From Circinella umbellata (Eukaryota > Mucoromycota > Mucoromycetes > Mucorales > Lichtheimiaceae): 64,000 nucleotides of DNA. Position numbers and translations under genes: made by a program. Below the pieces are notes generated by a model. The model made no database searches and was not told the origin of the DNA. It was given only the letters and a program-made list of their open reading frames with translations. The stretch covers positions 248,001 through 312,000 of the forward strand of contig JAIWNF010000025.1 of assembly GCA_025093555.1 (NCBI GenBank), written 5' to 3'. Of this stretch, positions 46,567 to 57,897 are shown in pieces; position 1 is the stretch's first letter; every line of letters starts with the position of its first letter.

Positions 46567-47614
46567 TCATACTTGTATTAGTGCTGCTGAGCACGACGCC
46601 CATTGTAACACTTTCTGCCTGTCGATCCAAATTAGTATATCTCTTCTGATATGATTGTACACTGTGGCTCAAAATATAATAACAAATGAAAAAAATCATC
46701 AATTACTTACATTGATAAACCCTGTTTTTCTCGCTTTTTTCACTAATGACATAATTAAATGTGGCGTCATCATCTTTACAAATTGAACATTCAATAATCC
46801 GTCGACTATGTCGTATAACACGTTTAGTCATTTTATTATTTTTGATTGTAACGACAAAACGTCGATGGCCATTACTAGACAATATTAAAATTCCCACTTT
46901 AGATTAATATAATAAACCTCATTTCTTAACGAAAAACAAAATAGTTAGAGTATATAACTTACTATATCTTACAAGAATTGCACATATGGTTACCATTAAA
47001 TCGACGCCAGGTCGAGGTCGATGTTGTTTCGCAGTTGATACAACATTTTACCGATGTTTTTTTCGGTGGGCTATCAACATCAGTGTTGCCACTTGTACTT
47101 GTCGTGGTTGATGTCAAATCGGCAAGATAGTTATTTCCAGGAATTTGTGTATGATCCTATTGGGATTTTCGTTTATTAATGTCATTCGTTTTCTCACACT
47201 TGTTTTCATTTTTTCTGGTATTTTTACATATAAGTATTTTTATTATTAAACGCCACGTACATCAATGTTAAAATTGTATTGGGTTTCCATTGTTTGTATA
47301 TAATGAAGATGTTGTGGATTTATAGTTGGAGTCGAGTCTTGTAAACAACACCACAATTGTTGATCTGTGTTATAATATAACAAGTAAATAAAATATTTAC
47401 GTACTGTACTAGTTCTGGTATGTTTTTTCATTGTCATTATTCACTGGCCAGTAAGATCAACGTTACCCATTAGCATATCATCATACGCCGTAGATTGTTG
47501 TTGCCCTCTATTATACAAATCGTAAACTGAAAAGTCGAAATCGTAATGATAATATTCATTACCATCGTTAAGCGAATGATGGGTATTGTATTGGTATTGA
47601 TGTTGCATACACAT
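46567..47614 (-). CDS. GATA-like zinc-finger protein (3' end unresolved)
   Basis: Exons 47614-47467, 47337-47261, 47156-46963 and 46874-46711 join in phase; a last exon probably follows at about 46671-46567. The start is the ATG of MCMQHQYQYN, preceded in frame by a stop. The N-terminus is Q/Y/H/N-rich, as in activation regions. The finger is CINC-x16-CNSC with TWRRFNGNHM in the loop, which is one residue shorter than the C-x2-C-x17-18-C-x2-C of typical GATA factors. The next exon has a basic stretch (NKMTKRVIRHSRR) and another C-x2-C (CSIC), possibly half of a second metal site. Reading without the last splice gives a stop directly after YQCK. GATA-type DNA binding is an inference. Confidence 0.65.
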
Positions 47615-48146
47615 TTTTTTTCAAAAAAAAACAAAAGAAAACAAGAAGTTGTGGTATCCATATTTCATTGAAAGAGTCTTTTTATATATGTTTTTATAGT
47701 ACAATGACATTTTAATATAGATTTCTTTTTCATACATACAATTTAAATGGGTTATCTTATTGAACACATCCCAAAAATATGATTATCTATTAATTTATCA
47801 AAGGGAAATTACACAGTTTGTTTTGCATAGATAATCACTGATATGTGCTGTATATAAGACTGTTAAACTGGCTGAGGTTGTATCAGCGATCTCGATCTCT
47901 CTGCACAAAAAAAAGAATTTGTATATATGCATAATATCACATGATGGTATAATTGTGTGGATCTTTTTTTTTTGCTTCTCATATCATCACAATAAAAAAG
48001 CTTATTTCTTCAAAGTATACAGTGGATTTCTAAGTATTGATACATATAAAAAATGAAGGGTATAGGAATAATATAATAATAGTTATTATTAAAAGAGATA
48101 AAAGAATAATATATACCAAGTGTAAATATAATTAACCAAACTCTTC
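47615..48146. other. Intergenic region
   Basis: Promoter side of the GATA-like gene and 3' flank of the next minus-strand gene. AT-rich; no gene seen. Confidence 0.5.
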
Positions 48147-49386
48147 TCAAACAATAGGAGTTCTTCGACGCCAGGGAATCCATGGTTGATTATAATTATA
48201 ATAATAGGACGATGTCATATATGGTGGCAAGAACCTTATTTTGGACGGAAAATAATGGTCATACTGTTGATTGATTCCCTAAATACATATTTATTCGATA
48301 TACACATTATTAATATAATTGTATCCTCTGCATAATTTACGATCACTATATATGTATAATAAAAAAAAGCTGTCCAATATATATCTTTTTTTTACCACTA
48401 CAAAGCATAATTGAATCATTAATCCAATTATTGCTGCAACAATCAATACAGCATGAATAATATGTGTTTCGCGTGTTGCTTGATATATATGCGCTACATG
48501 TATATATCATTTGTTAATAAATTTCAAATCTAATTTATCTTTTTTCTTTATTTCACGCACTTTAATGAAAAAAAAAGAAACACGTTAATTTTTCCTCGCT
48601 ACGTACCATGAGCAGGATTAGCATCCAATGTTGTTGTGAAACAATAAGTAAAACCTGTATGGAAGAACACATCCAAGCCCAAAAATAGCATATAAGCTCC
48701 TGTAAATGCTGTTCCGAACATATGAAAAATTCGATCCAAAGCTGAAAATGTACATCCAACTACTACCAATATAATCAACAAGACTGCACGACCCCAATTG
48801 GATTTAATACTTAAATCTGTTTGCCAACCTAAAATCCATAGCCCTACAGCCAATCCACCTAATCCTCCTAACAAAAGTAAATATAAGTGTAGTGTACAAG
48901 ACATGAGTAGTGCCCCAATAAGTCCACAGGCAATAGGAACAACAAGATAAATGGTCCATCGATTTCGTCCAAAAGTATCGGCAGGTTCAAAATTGGCTAA
49001 AAGCACCCAAGCAACAAATGCAAGAACAATAAACCCAACTAATCCTTGTGATGATCGGAAATCCAATAAACCTCGAAACCATAGTAATAGTGCACAGATC
49101 AAAATGAAAATGGCACCTAAAACACCTTGAATTGATAATTCATACCCATCCTCTTTTTTTTTTTTGACATATATACATAGTGTGAGCAAGTTTTTCTAAA
49201 AAAAAAAAGACGCGGAATTAATATAAATAAAATAGTGGCGTAAAGGTTACCCATAACAATCGCAGTATCTGGAAGAAATAAAACACCAGGTTCGTTTCGT
49301 GGTAATGGCGCTGCCATGACGATATTATCTTGTAACATGGTTACAATCATGGTTATAAAATATAGTAAAATCATCTTTACATTCAT
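48147..49386 (-). CDS. TM7S3/TM198-like multispanning membrane protein
   Basis: Four exons (49386-49251, 49152-48607, 48493-48396, 48278-48147) give 303 residues. A signal peptide (MILLYFITMIVTMLQ region, residues 4-20) is followed by at least seven hydrophobic segments: GAIFILICALLLWF, GLVGFIVLAFVAWVLL, IYLVVPIACGLIGALLM, LYLLLLGGLGGLAVGLWILG, AVLLIILVVVGCTFSA, GAYMLFLGLDVFF and AVLIVAAIIGLMIQLCFV. The glycine-rich helix pattern and length resemble the TMEM198/TM7SF3 domain family (DUF4203), whose fungal members are uncharacterised. The C-terminal tail is Y/P/R-rich and cytosolic. The intron at 49250-49153 is necessary: reading through it adds an unrelated basic stretch. Confidence 0.75.
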
Positions 49387-50969
49387 CTTATTATTATTAT
49401 CTCACGAAAAGAAACGAAAAACGAAAAAGAAAGCATTAAATAAAAACAGACACATAAAAGAAAAGATAATTATAGGCTTTTGTTTTTATTTGTAAAGAAA
49501 AAGAGAAAAAAAAAGCTTCTTTGTACACCAAGCCTGATGCCAGATGATATAAACAAACTTGGTTGTGACACCATCGAACCGAGTTATAGAGTGGCACTCG
49601 CTTATTAGAAAACATTCTTTTTTTTTTATCCGAAATTAAAAAAAATTCATCATCGACAAACATTTAATAAAAAGACCTTTAAGTCAAAAGTGACCCATTT
49701 TTATCTTTTAAAGCAAGACACACCTTCTTGTAAATGGAATGATAGTATGATGGCGAATAAGCATAAAAATGAAGTCTTCAAAGAATAGGACTATTGCTGA
49801 ATTGCGATTACATGTCCAAGCATGTCATTTTGTATTGCTTGCTAATTCTATCATGTCACATATAAAAACCAACCAGTGTTTTGATAGTGTTGTTGAAGTG
49901 AGTGTATATGTACCTGTGTACTGAATCCGTTTTAGTGATACCTAGCTCCTCGTATTTTGATGATATTGGTATCATGTAGGCAGTAACACAATCCAACTAC
50001 TTTAGCTTTGGATGGAACTTGATATGTAGCTTTTGTTTCCTTGTCGTAGTACTTGCTTCAGTTAACTAACTCAGTCCAAATTATCATCAGCTAGTTTAAT
50101 ACTGGTTAAAGTACAATATAAAGTATGAAGCGTAATATATATACCAATGAATGAAGAACGGAAATACTAGACCTGCTATGCAATTTAATTACGTAAGTGA
50201 TATACGTTGAAGAAGCTGTTATAATAAAGAGAGAAATACGCATCAGATCAAAAATATGTTATCTTGTAGTAAGAAAATATGTTTTCATACGTAGCACAAA
50301 GTTTTTATAAACACACCAAAAAAGAAATACACACACCTCAAGTCTAAAACGCCAATGTATTACCACCAAAATAAAAAAATAAGTTAATAGCGTCGCCACT
50401 CATAAACTAAAACATATTATATTTAGTAACATTTTTTTTTCTCTTTTTTCTTTGATTTGATGTAAAAAAAAAAAAATGTATATTTGTGCGAATGAATCTT
50501 TAATATGAAGAAAAGAAAGAGGTAAAAAAAAAGGGAGGGGGAGAGAAAAAAAAAATATAGAAAAAATAAGTGTGATATGCATTTTTGAAAAAAAAAAATA
50601 ATAATTTTTTTTTTGTAAGCTCGGCAAGGAAGAGAAAAGAAATCCCTTCTTCAATCCTTGTTTTTTTTTAAAAAATTTTTGATATCCAGCACAAAGAGAT
50701 ATAATATATATATATATGTAGAAAAAAAAAGCTTCAAAAAAAACCAATCACAATATGAAAAAAAAAAATAGAGGAAAGATAAAAAAAACCATAAAAAGAG
50801 AGAAATGAGGGTGAATATAAGAGTCGTGAGTGTAATGTGTGCGTGTGAATGAAAAAGGTGGTTGTGTAAAGTGAATGTAAAAAAAAAAAAGATTAAGCGA
50901 AAGAAAGAGAGAGAGAGAGAGAAGTGATAAGGGTAAAAAGGAAAAGTTTTAATATGTCATTCCCCATAC
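49387..50969. other. Gene-free stretch
   Basis: 1.6 kb with many A/T homopolymers, especially 50430-50960, and GA-rich runs. The 115-codon minus frame at 50400-50747 is built from poly-A runs and is not credible. Part near 49400-49700 is presumably the promoter of the membrane-protein gene. Confidence 0.5.
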
Positions 50970-53120
50970 TCAAGATGCCTCTTGCATCACCGTATCGACT
51001 TGAGTCGTAGTTGCAGATGTTGTTGTATTATTATTATTATTATCATTATTGTTGGATGAAATAGTAGTATCATTTGTTACTGTTTTAGTGGTTGATGCTG
51101 TTGTCATCTTAGTACGTACTGGCTCGTCCACTTCCATAGATTCTTTTTTGACACTTGTACTATTGTTTCCATTGTTATTATTATTATTACTATTGTTTCC
51201 TTCTGCTGCTGCTACCGGTACAGAGGGTTGTACTGTTTGTGATGAACCGGATTCATTGGTATCTTTTGGTTCATGTTTTGGTGATACGGATGGTGTACCT
51301 TCATGATTCACACTTTTTGGTTTTTCTACTTTTCCATTTTCATACTCCATACGAAATTTCTCCTTCCAATTGGTCATTAATTGTTTACAACGTTTTGGGA
51401 TATTATATTCAGCTTCCTCTTCATATGTATACGATGCTGCAGCTTTAATCACTTGGCCAATTTTGGTATCCTAATCATCATCGATTATAATAACAACCCA
51501 TAAATTAATTATCTACTTTAAATAATATAATATATATATAGCTCCCCAACAAATTATATACCTTAAACAGTCGATGTGTCATGTGAGATTCTTCTACTTG
51601 CTTAAGAAATCTGGATATAGTTGGATAATTATCCCTTGGGATTTCTCCCTTTATATATATATATATATATATATAAAAATCATCATTAGTTAATGATAGA
51701 TTCATAGTTTCTGTTTCTCTCTTTCCCTCTTTTATATAATATATAAAGCACAAAACACAAAACTTTAATATAATATAATATTAGAAACCAGATTACTTAC
51801 CGGTTTCTTTTGATAAACCAACTTTTGCAATCGATGTCGCATCATATACATTCTATCCTTCTCCTGTTGATATGCCTGTTCTTCTGGTGTCACTGTTTTA
51901 TCATCTGATGATGCAGTATTGGTATTATCACGATTGACAACAGGACTAGCTCGTTGTTCCTCTTTTTCAGTTGACACAGACTTGCGCTATGTATCATATA
52001 CAAATATAAGTCTTCCATCTTTTTTTTTTGCTCCTTCCTCCATCATCATGACAACAATTTTGTTGCTTTTTTTCCCCTTTTTCTTATAATCGCTTTGTTA
52101 CCCTACTTACCCTCTTTTTTCGATCAGTTTCATTATTAACTTCTTTATCCGTATCATCTAACTTGCGTGATCGTCTTTTAACTTTGGCTGAAGATTCTGA
52201 TTCATCTTCTTCTTCTTCAGTAGCAGTAGCTGTTGCCTCCTTTGATGATGATGATGATGATGATGTTTCTTTTGTTGCTGCTTTCTTGCCTCGTCTTCCA
52301 ATATTCCCTGTTGCCTTTTTCTTATTTGTTGCTGTTGGTTCAGACGCGTTTTTCCGCGAAACTCTTGCTTTCTTTGTCTTTTTAGCTGGTTGTTGTTCTT
52401 CCTCTGATTCCTCCTCCTCCTCTTCTTCTTCTTGTTCCAATTTTTCTAATAATGATGGATCTAAGGCTTGACGTACAGCATTTTCCAAATCCTTTGTCTT
52501 GAACTTTTTTGTCTTTAAATCATGTTCCACATTTTCTTTGTTAAAAGGTCGAATAGATTCAGGTCCAAAAAACCCACTATGAAAGGGGAACAAAAAAAAA
52601 AGTTAATAAAGTGAATTGCAACCAACTTTCATATGTTTACATATTAACCGACATACACACACACACACACACTAATAATAATAACAACAACACTTTCTTC
52701 CATACTCACACTACCCTCACCCCCTTTTTTCCATCTTTTTTTTTTCTTTTTTGTTATTGTTGTTATCAATTCAAATAGACAACTTTTCCTTTTTTACTCA
52801 AAAATATAACTAAACACTTTTGACACCCTAATCCCTTTCATTGACATCCTTCCTTTTGTCATTCAATCACTCATTCAAAGTATATATATATACTACTTAC
52901 TAGTCTCTTGAACCAAAGAAAAAAACTGTCCAAAGAGGACCTTTCGCTTTACTTGTTCTTTGCTTTAAAACTTTGGGAGGAATGCTTTTGTCATCTTCAA
53001 CCTATTTTATTTATTGAAAATCAGTTTTGTGTGAGTAAAAAAAAAAAAAAAAGTTTTTGATTGCATACTTTTTTGTTTTGAATCCCTCATTCTTTTTACC
53101 AAATTCAAAAACAAAAGTAT

Positions 53121-53155
<35 letters not shown>

Positions 53156-53494
53156 AAGAGAGAGAACCACGCGCTTTCTTTTCTTTTTCTTTTCCTTTTC
53201 TTCCTTTTTCTTATTTCCATTGTATTGAAATCATTCTTCTTCTTTAAAGTCATGCAATAAAGTACTTATTTTTTCATAGCGAATAATAAAGTTTTTTCTT
53301 CTTTTTCCCCCTTTTTTTTTATCGTTCCCTGTTCATTCAAAACATTCCCACCAAATAATAATAATAATAAAATAAATAATAATAATAATAAAAAAAAACA
53401 AAAAACTTACTCTAGCTGGCCACCAAGGATAACCTTTTAATTTAGCAAATACAATTGTTCCAGGAGGATAATCTTCTTGTTTTATTTGACTCAT
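50970..53494 (-). CDS. PWWP-domain chromatin protein with LEDGF/TFIIS-N-like domain
   Basis: Six exons (53494-53411, 53001-52901, 52576-52111, 51986-51801, 51648-51562, 51470-50970) give 474 residues. The start is the ATG of MSQIKQED; the frame upstream is open but begins only with TTG. The PWWP domain (about residues 8-75: GTIVFAKLKGYPWWPAR, FFFGSRDYGFF) binds methylated H3K36 nucleosomes. A long acidic and basic low-complexity region follows (E-runs, K/R clusters). A helical domain at about residues 255-345 (MRHRLQKLVYQKK, FLKQVEESHMTHRLFK, KIGQVIKAAASYTY, KRCKQLMTNWKEKF) resembles the LEDGF integrase-binding / TFIIS N-terminal helical bundle. The tail is N/T/S-rich. The architecture suggests a transcription-elongation cofactor. 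Confidence 0.85.
51651..51676. repeat. (TA)n microsatellite
   Basis: TA run in the intron between exons 4 and 5 of the PWWP gene, next to the acceptor of exon 5. Confidence 0.9.
53120..53165. repeat. (AC)n(AG)n microsatellite
   Basis: An AC run passes into an AG run inside the first intron of the PWWP gene. Confidence 0.9.
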
Positions 53495-54088
53495 TTGTCC
53501 CAATTGAAGGCCCAAAAAAAATTAACTTGTTTTGGTGATGTGAAAAAAAAAGAGAGAGAGAGAGAGAAAAGAAGAGTGGTTGAAAAGAAAGAAACTGCAA
53601 AATTTTGTATTGGCCAAATGGTGGAAGAGCGGAATTGGAAATTAGATGCTGGTGCTCTTCTTTTTTTTTTTTTTTTTTTTTTTCAGCCGCTCACCCATCT
53701 CTTTCTCAAATATTGTAATATCTAGATTCTTTATTGCTGTCATGATAATCAAATCATTTTAAATCACCTGTGATCATAATAATGATAGAAGAAGAAGAAG
53801 TAAAAAAATATAATTGATTAGTTAAACATATAAAACTACAGTATTCTTTTTTTTTTCAAATAAAAATAAATTGTATGAGCTTATTATGGATAGGATAATA
53901 ATAAATGTAGGACAACTATTCTTTTGATTGTTTCACTCGTCGGAAAGCAACTTTTCGATTGCATGACACAGCATTTTTTTTTTCGCCTCCATTATCTTTT
54001 TTTGTAATACTCCCCCCAAAAAAGGACCCCTAATTAAATAAAAAAAAGGTTACAGACTAAATAATAAGGAGGTTCTTTTTAGTCGAGA

Positions 54089-54120
<32 letters not shown>

Positions 54121-55233
54121 CATGTGTGTATTTGTGTATATAACTTTTCTTTCTATAATAATAACTCTTTTTTTTTTGGATGCATCTGAGTACCACAACA
54201 ATTATACGAACGACCCAGTGTGAACAACGCAGTAAGAGAGAAAAAAAAATCATAAAAAGAGAGGAGAAACCAAGGCTTTTTTTTATTTCGGATCTAATTT
54301 GAATTGAGTTATAGATTTGAGTAGATCTAGAAAGAAAAAAGGAATGGTAAAGAGTAGGTTCAATGAGAAAAATTAAAATAAACAATATAAGTTAGAGAGA
54401 AAGAGGTAGAAGAAGAGGTTGAAGAAGGAACAAAGGTGGGGGGTGAGGAAAAAAGAAAAAGAAAAGCAGAGAAAAAGGTAGAAAAAAAAATAAGCAAGCG
54501 AATTTTTATTACTCAAGACTCTCTCGCAGCAAATTTATATAAGAAAGGCGGGGAATTCAAAGAAGTTTAAAAAGACAATAGTGCGTTATAAAATTTTGTT
54601 GGTAGAAAAAGAACTTCTTTTTTATACAGAAAAGCCTCTTGTTAGAAAATCTGTTCGAGTAGTTTTTCTTTTTCTTCTTCTTAATGTCTGCCTATTATAA
54701 TATACGTCATTCAATTGCAATGGATTCTTTATAATGTCTTTTGGAGCATTTCTTTATGCAAATGTAATGTGTCATTATTAAAATCGGATTCACTTTGATC
54801 AACACATGGTTTATGCGAGTATTAATAACAAAGCTACCAATATGAAATAATATCCGTTTTACTACTAAGCTGTAAGCTGCATGTTTTTTGTGACAGTAGC
54901 AAAAATAGCGATAACAGTAGGTAACTTTTTTCTATCACCCAAGTTCCGATGTGGGTATTTTTCATTGTGAGGACTCAAACATGCCAAATAGTGTTTTTTC
55001 AAACATTGCCAACTACCTTGAGGCGAACACTAGAATCATGCTTCAGAACTGTTATAATGATAGACAGTCATATGATATTTGTATCAAAAGAAGACAACGC
55101 TCTTATTTCCTGAATACTAATTCATTCCATCATCCGTCATGTAAATATCGAATAAATTATTACCAAAAAGAGAACCGTATAATTATGTACCAAGTTATTA
55201 CTATTATTATTATTATTAGACTATTAGCTATTT
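53495..55233. other. Gene-free stretch
   Basis: Promoter side of the PWWP gene followed by AT-rich DNA with long T and A runs, including a T23 run at 53661-53683. A plus-strand frame at 54951-55247 has no domain, is rich in Y/N/I and ends inside the 3' end of the HET gene; I do not accept it. Confidence 0.5.
54089..54112. repeat. (AT)n microsatellite
   Basis: AT dinucleotide run in intergenic DNA. Confidence 0.9.
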
Positions 55234-57114
55234 TTATTCCAAGATAAAGGTTTCCACTTTATCTTCTTCAAAAAGATTCGCAAGAAACTTTCTTGAGTTA
55301 GAAACTTGCTCTTCATTTAGTTGACCAATGTAATATATACCAATCGCTTTGTATTTTCCAGTAGTCGCATTTTTCTTGATTACAGGATAAAAGCAGATAT
55401 GCTTGGTAATGTTGGTTGCAATACCGACCACGGGAAATGAACTATCAATAACACCACTATTCACAGATTCTGTCAAACAACTTTGATTATCCAGAAAAAC
55501 CGATAAAGCAAAACATTCGTCCTTATCAGAAACGTCTTCTGTTAATGAGAGAACTGCCGGTGCAAAGTGATGATTTTTTTGAGTATCCTTGAGAAAATGG
55601 GTAGTGACACATCCAAAATGGACTAATAGTTCAAAATGATATTTCTGAATCAAAAAATCATCACCGACACATTTTGTTGGATCCTTTTGGTTATTTATCT
55701 TGTTTAAACATTTCGAATACTTTTGAATGATATTTCTTTGGCTATTGAATAAATGACCCTTGTATTTACTGCTATTATTACTATTATGATTATAAGGTAC
55801 TGGATATATTCTATGAGCTTTATTGAATGGTATATGTAAGTCCATATTGGCATCGACGAAATTGGTGGTTTCGGATAGTGTGGTTGTAACTACATTGCCG
55901 GCCAAATGCCACCCAGATATACCGGTCCATGAAGGAAACGTGTAATAGTCATGCATCGTATTTGAACAACCTTGAATTGGGCCATATATTTTTGGATTAT
56001 GAACTCCAAAGAATAAAATAGAGAGATCTCTAGCTGCAATTGCTCGATAAAGGTCCTGAAAAACATGATGCAAATTCAATGTCGTATAATTAATATTTGC
56101 CAATATGGGCTGAACATTTTGAATGACAGGATAAAAAATGTTGAGTAATGCAAAAAGTGAATCATGTGGACAAGAGCTGCTACGAAAGTAAGCTTGATGA
56201 AAAACTTGATTTGCGCCACTACTACTAGCAGCAGTACTCTGTTGTTGTTGTTGTAATCGATGAAGACGAGCTGGAAAATTCAATAAAAAACCATACAACA
56301 TGTCAGCTGGTATTATGTTCGTAACTTCGTTGATAATTTGTTGGCTTTGTTGCCAAAAATGTAGGTCTTGACCCACAACCAATATAGATTGGGACATCAT
56401 GACCTCGGCCAAGCTCCAGCTACTTTTAAACCATGAAGAATGTCGTAAATCCACAAGAGCTTTGGACCTAGCTTTAATACACCATGTAATCTTTTTGTTT
56501 CTACGACGGACAAAATCTTTTGAATGATGTATTTTGATTTCTGGTACAAGTGCAACAGTATAATTTGTATGAGTATAAATACGATGCATATTCTTGATTT
56601 GTTCTAGTTTTATTTTCTCGTCGTCGTCGTCGTTACTGTCAATGCATATTTTGTCATACCATAAATAGTCAATCTGAAAATCATTGCAAATTTGTTGTAC
56701 AAGGCGTTCGAATGATACGTGTGTTATTGTTGGTTTGTCTTTATTGTTATTGAATGTTGAAAAAAATCTTAGACACTTGGATCTATGCTGTCGTTGTTCT
56801 TTTTTGGGAATTTGGATTAATTCATGTTTCTCAAGACCACTATAATTACATATATTCATACTGGCGTTGTTGCTATTATTTGTTGTGGTATTGGTAGTGC
56901 TTTTAGTAGCTTTTGGTATTAAACCGCCTGATTGTTCCAAACAATAGGAAAGCGTACAATATCCATTCTGCGCTTCATTTCCAGGTACTTTTTTCCAATC
57001 ACGCGTGCGAATCAACCATGTTGGTCGAAATGTTCCGCCTCTAATGGCTTGCCGATAGCTTGTAGTATCTACAAAATCTGCTGCTTTTTGGTCGCTTGAA
57101 TATGTGATGTACAT
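55234..57114 (-). CDS. HET (heterokaryon incompatibility)-domain protein
   Basis: A single exon of 626 residues, unusual among the intron-rich neighbours. HET domains mediate non-self recognition and cell death in Ascomycota; in Mucoromycota their role is not established. The three usual blocks are visible: GYCTLSYCLEQSGG near residue 55; YLWYDKICIDSND then QIKNMHRIYTHTNYTVALVPE near residues 150-190; and SSWFKSSWSLAEVMMSQSILVV near residue 230, equivalent to the family's R-W-T-x-Q-E block. The C-terminal 380 residues carry no domain I recognise, with Q and N runs (QQQQQ near 290). The start is the ATG of MYITYSSD; the codon before it is TTG. Whether it kills or signals cannot be inferred. 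Confidence 0.8.
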   Translation of the reverse strand: MYITYSSDQKAADFVDTTSYRQAIRGGTFRPTWLIRTRDWKKVPGNEAQNGYCTLSYCLEQSGGLIPKATKSTTNTTTNNSNNASMNICNYSGLEKHELIQIPKKEQRQHRSKCLRFFSTFNNNKDKPTITHVSFERLVQQICNDFQIDYLWYDKICIDSNDDDDEKIKLEQIKNMHRIYTHTNYTVALVPEIKIHHSKDFVRRRNKKITWCIKARSKALVDLRHSSWFKSSWSLAEVMMSQSILVVGQDLHFWQQSQQIINEVTNIIPADMLYGFLLNFPARLHRLQQQQQSTAASSSGANQVFHQAYFRSSSCPHDSLFALLNIFYPVIQNVQPILANINYTTLNLHHVFQDLYRAIAARDLSILFFGVHNPKIYGPIQGCSNTMHDYYTFPSWTGISGWHLAGNVVTTTLSETTNFVDANMDLHIPFNKAHRIYPVPYNHNSNNSSKYKGHLFNSQRNIIQKYSKCLNKINNQKDPTKCVGDDFLIQKYHFELLVHFGCVTTHFLKDTQKNHHFAPAVLSLTEDVSDKDECFALSVFLDNQSCLTESVNSGVIDSSFPVVGIATNITKHICFYPVIKKNATTGKYKAIGIYYIGQLNEEQVSNSRKFLANLFEEDKVETFILE

Positions 57115-57897
57115 CAATAATCATGCGTTTTACAATGCGTAGTACGAATTGCTAATGAGATGATAGGGTTATTAACCTGACCCTCTTTTTGTTTTGTGAG
57201 TCTTTGTTACAACTTATAAAGTATGTATAATAAAATAGTTAGTTCATACGTACGTACTGATTTTAAATAGAGACTTTGGGTACTTGCACTATAATAATAT
57301 TATTTGACACTTGATCTCGTACTTGGATACAAAGACAGGTATCTTTTTTAATTAAGAACGATTGATTGTATTTGTTCGCTCAAGAGTATATTGAAAAATC
57401 AACTAGTTTGTAATCTTTCAAAACGTTGTGGTGGGAAATTATACATAAATAAATAGAGAAATAGAAAAAGAAGAAAGAAATCATAAAAAAGAAAGGTGGT
57501 GATTTCATATGAACAGATCAGTAATTTGGAAATATGCCTGAGTTTTTTAATATATAATTCTTCTGTATGACAAAGGATACCGCGTGATCAACAATTTAAT
57601 GCTTCTTTTAGGGTAATTTTTAAATAATACAAGTTATTTCTATTATTATTAAAGCTAATTGATAATCATAATGTATGTCAATTTATCAAATCGTAGTGAT
57701 AATCGTGAATAAATAAACACTCACAAAAATGATGATAAAAAAAAAAAAGGACAACAAAAGCCCTTTTAGAGTAATATGATCTTTTTTTGTTTTACTATGC
57801 AAAATTCATTGAGAGCAAAAAAATTCAAACAAGAGTCTCCGAAAGCCACTCTTTTTAACTTGGTTTATTACTTTTTTTATCAGTTTTATATATAACC
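57115..57897. other. Divergent intergenic region
   Basis: Separates the HET gene (minus) from RRP42 (plus) and must contain both promoters. AT-rich with A-runs; no named element visible. Confidence 0.5.

Noticed and set aside
50400..50747. 115-codon minus-strand frame
   Set aside because: Generated by A/T homopolymers (F/K-rich translation); not credible.
51049..51448. Plus-strand frames opposite the PWWP gene tail
   Set aside because: Shadows of the N/T/S-rich coding exon; low complexity.
54951..55247. 98-codon plus-strand frame
   Set aside because: Overlaps the 3' end of the HET gene, is rich in I/Y/N, and lacks splice or domain evidence.
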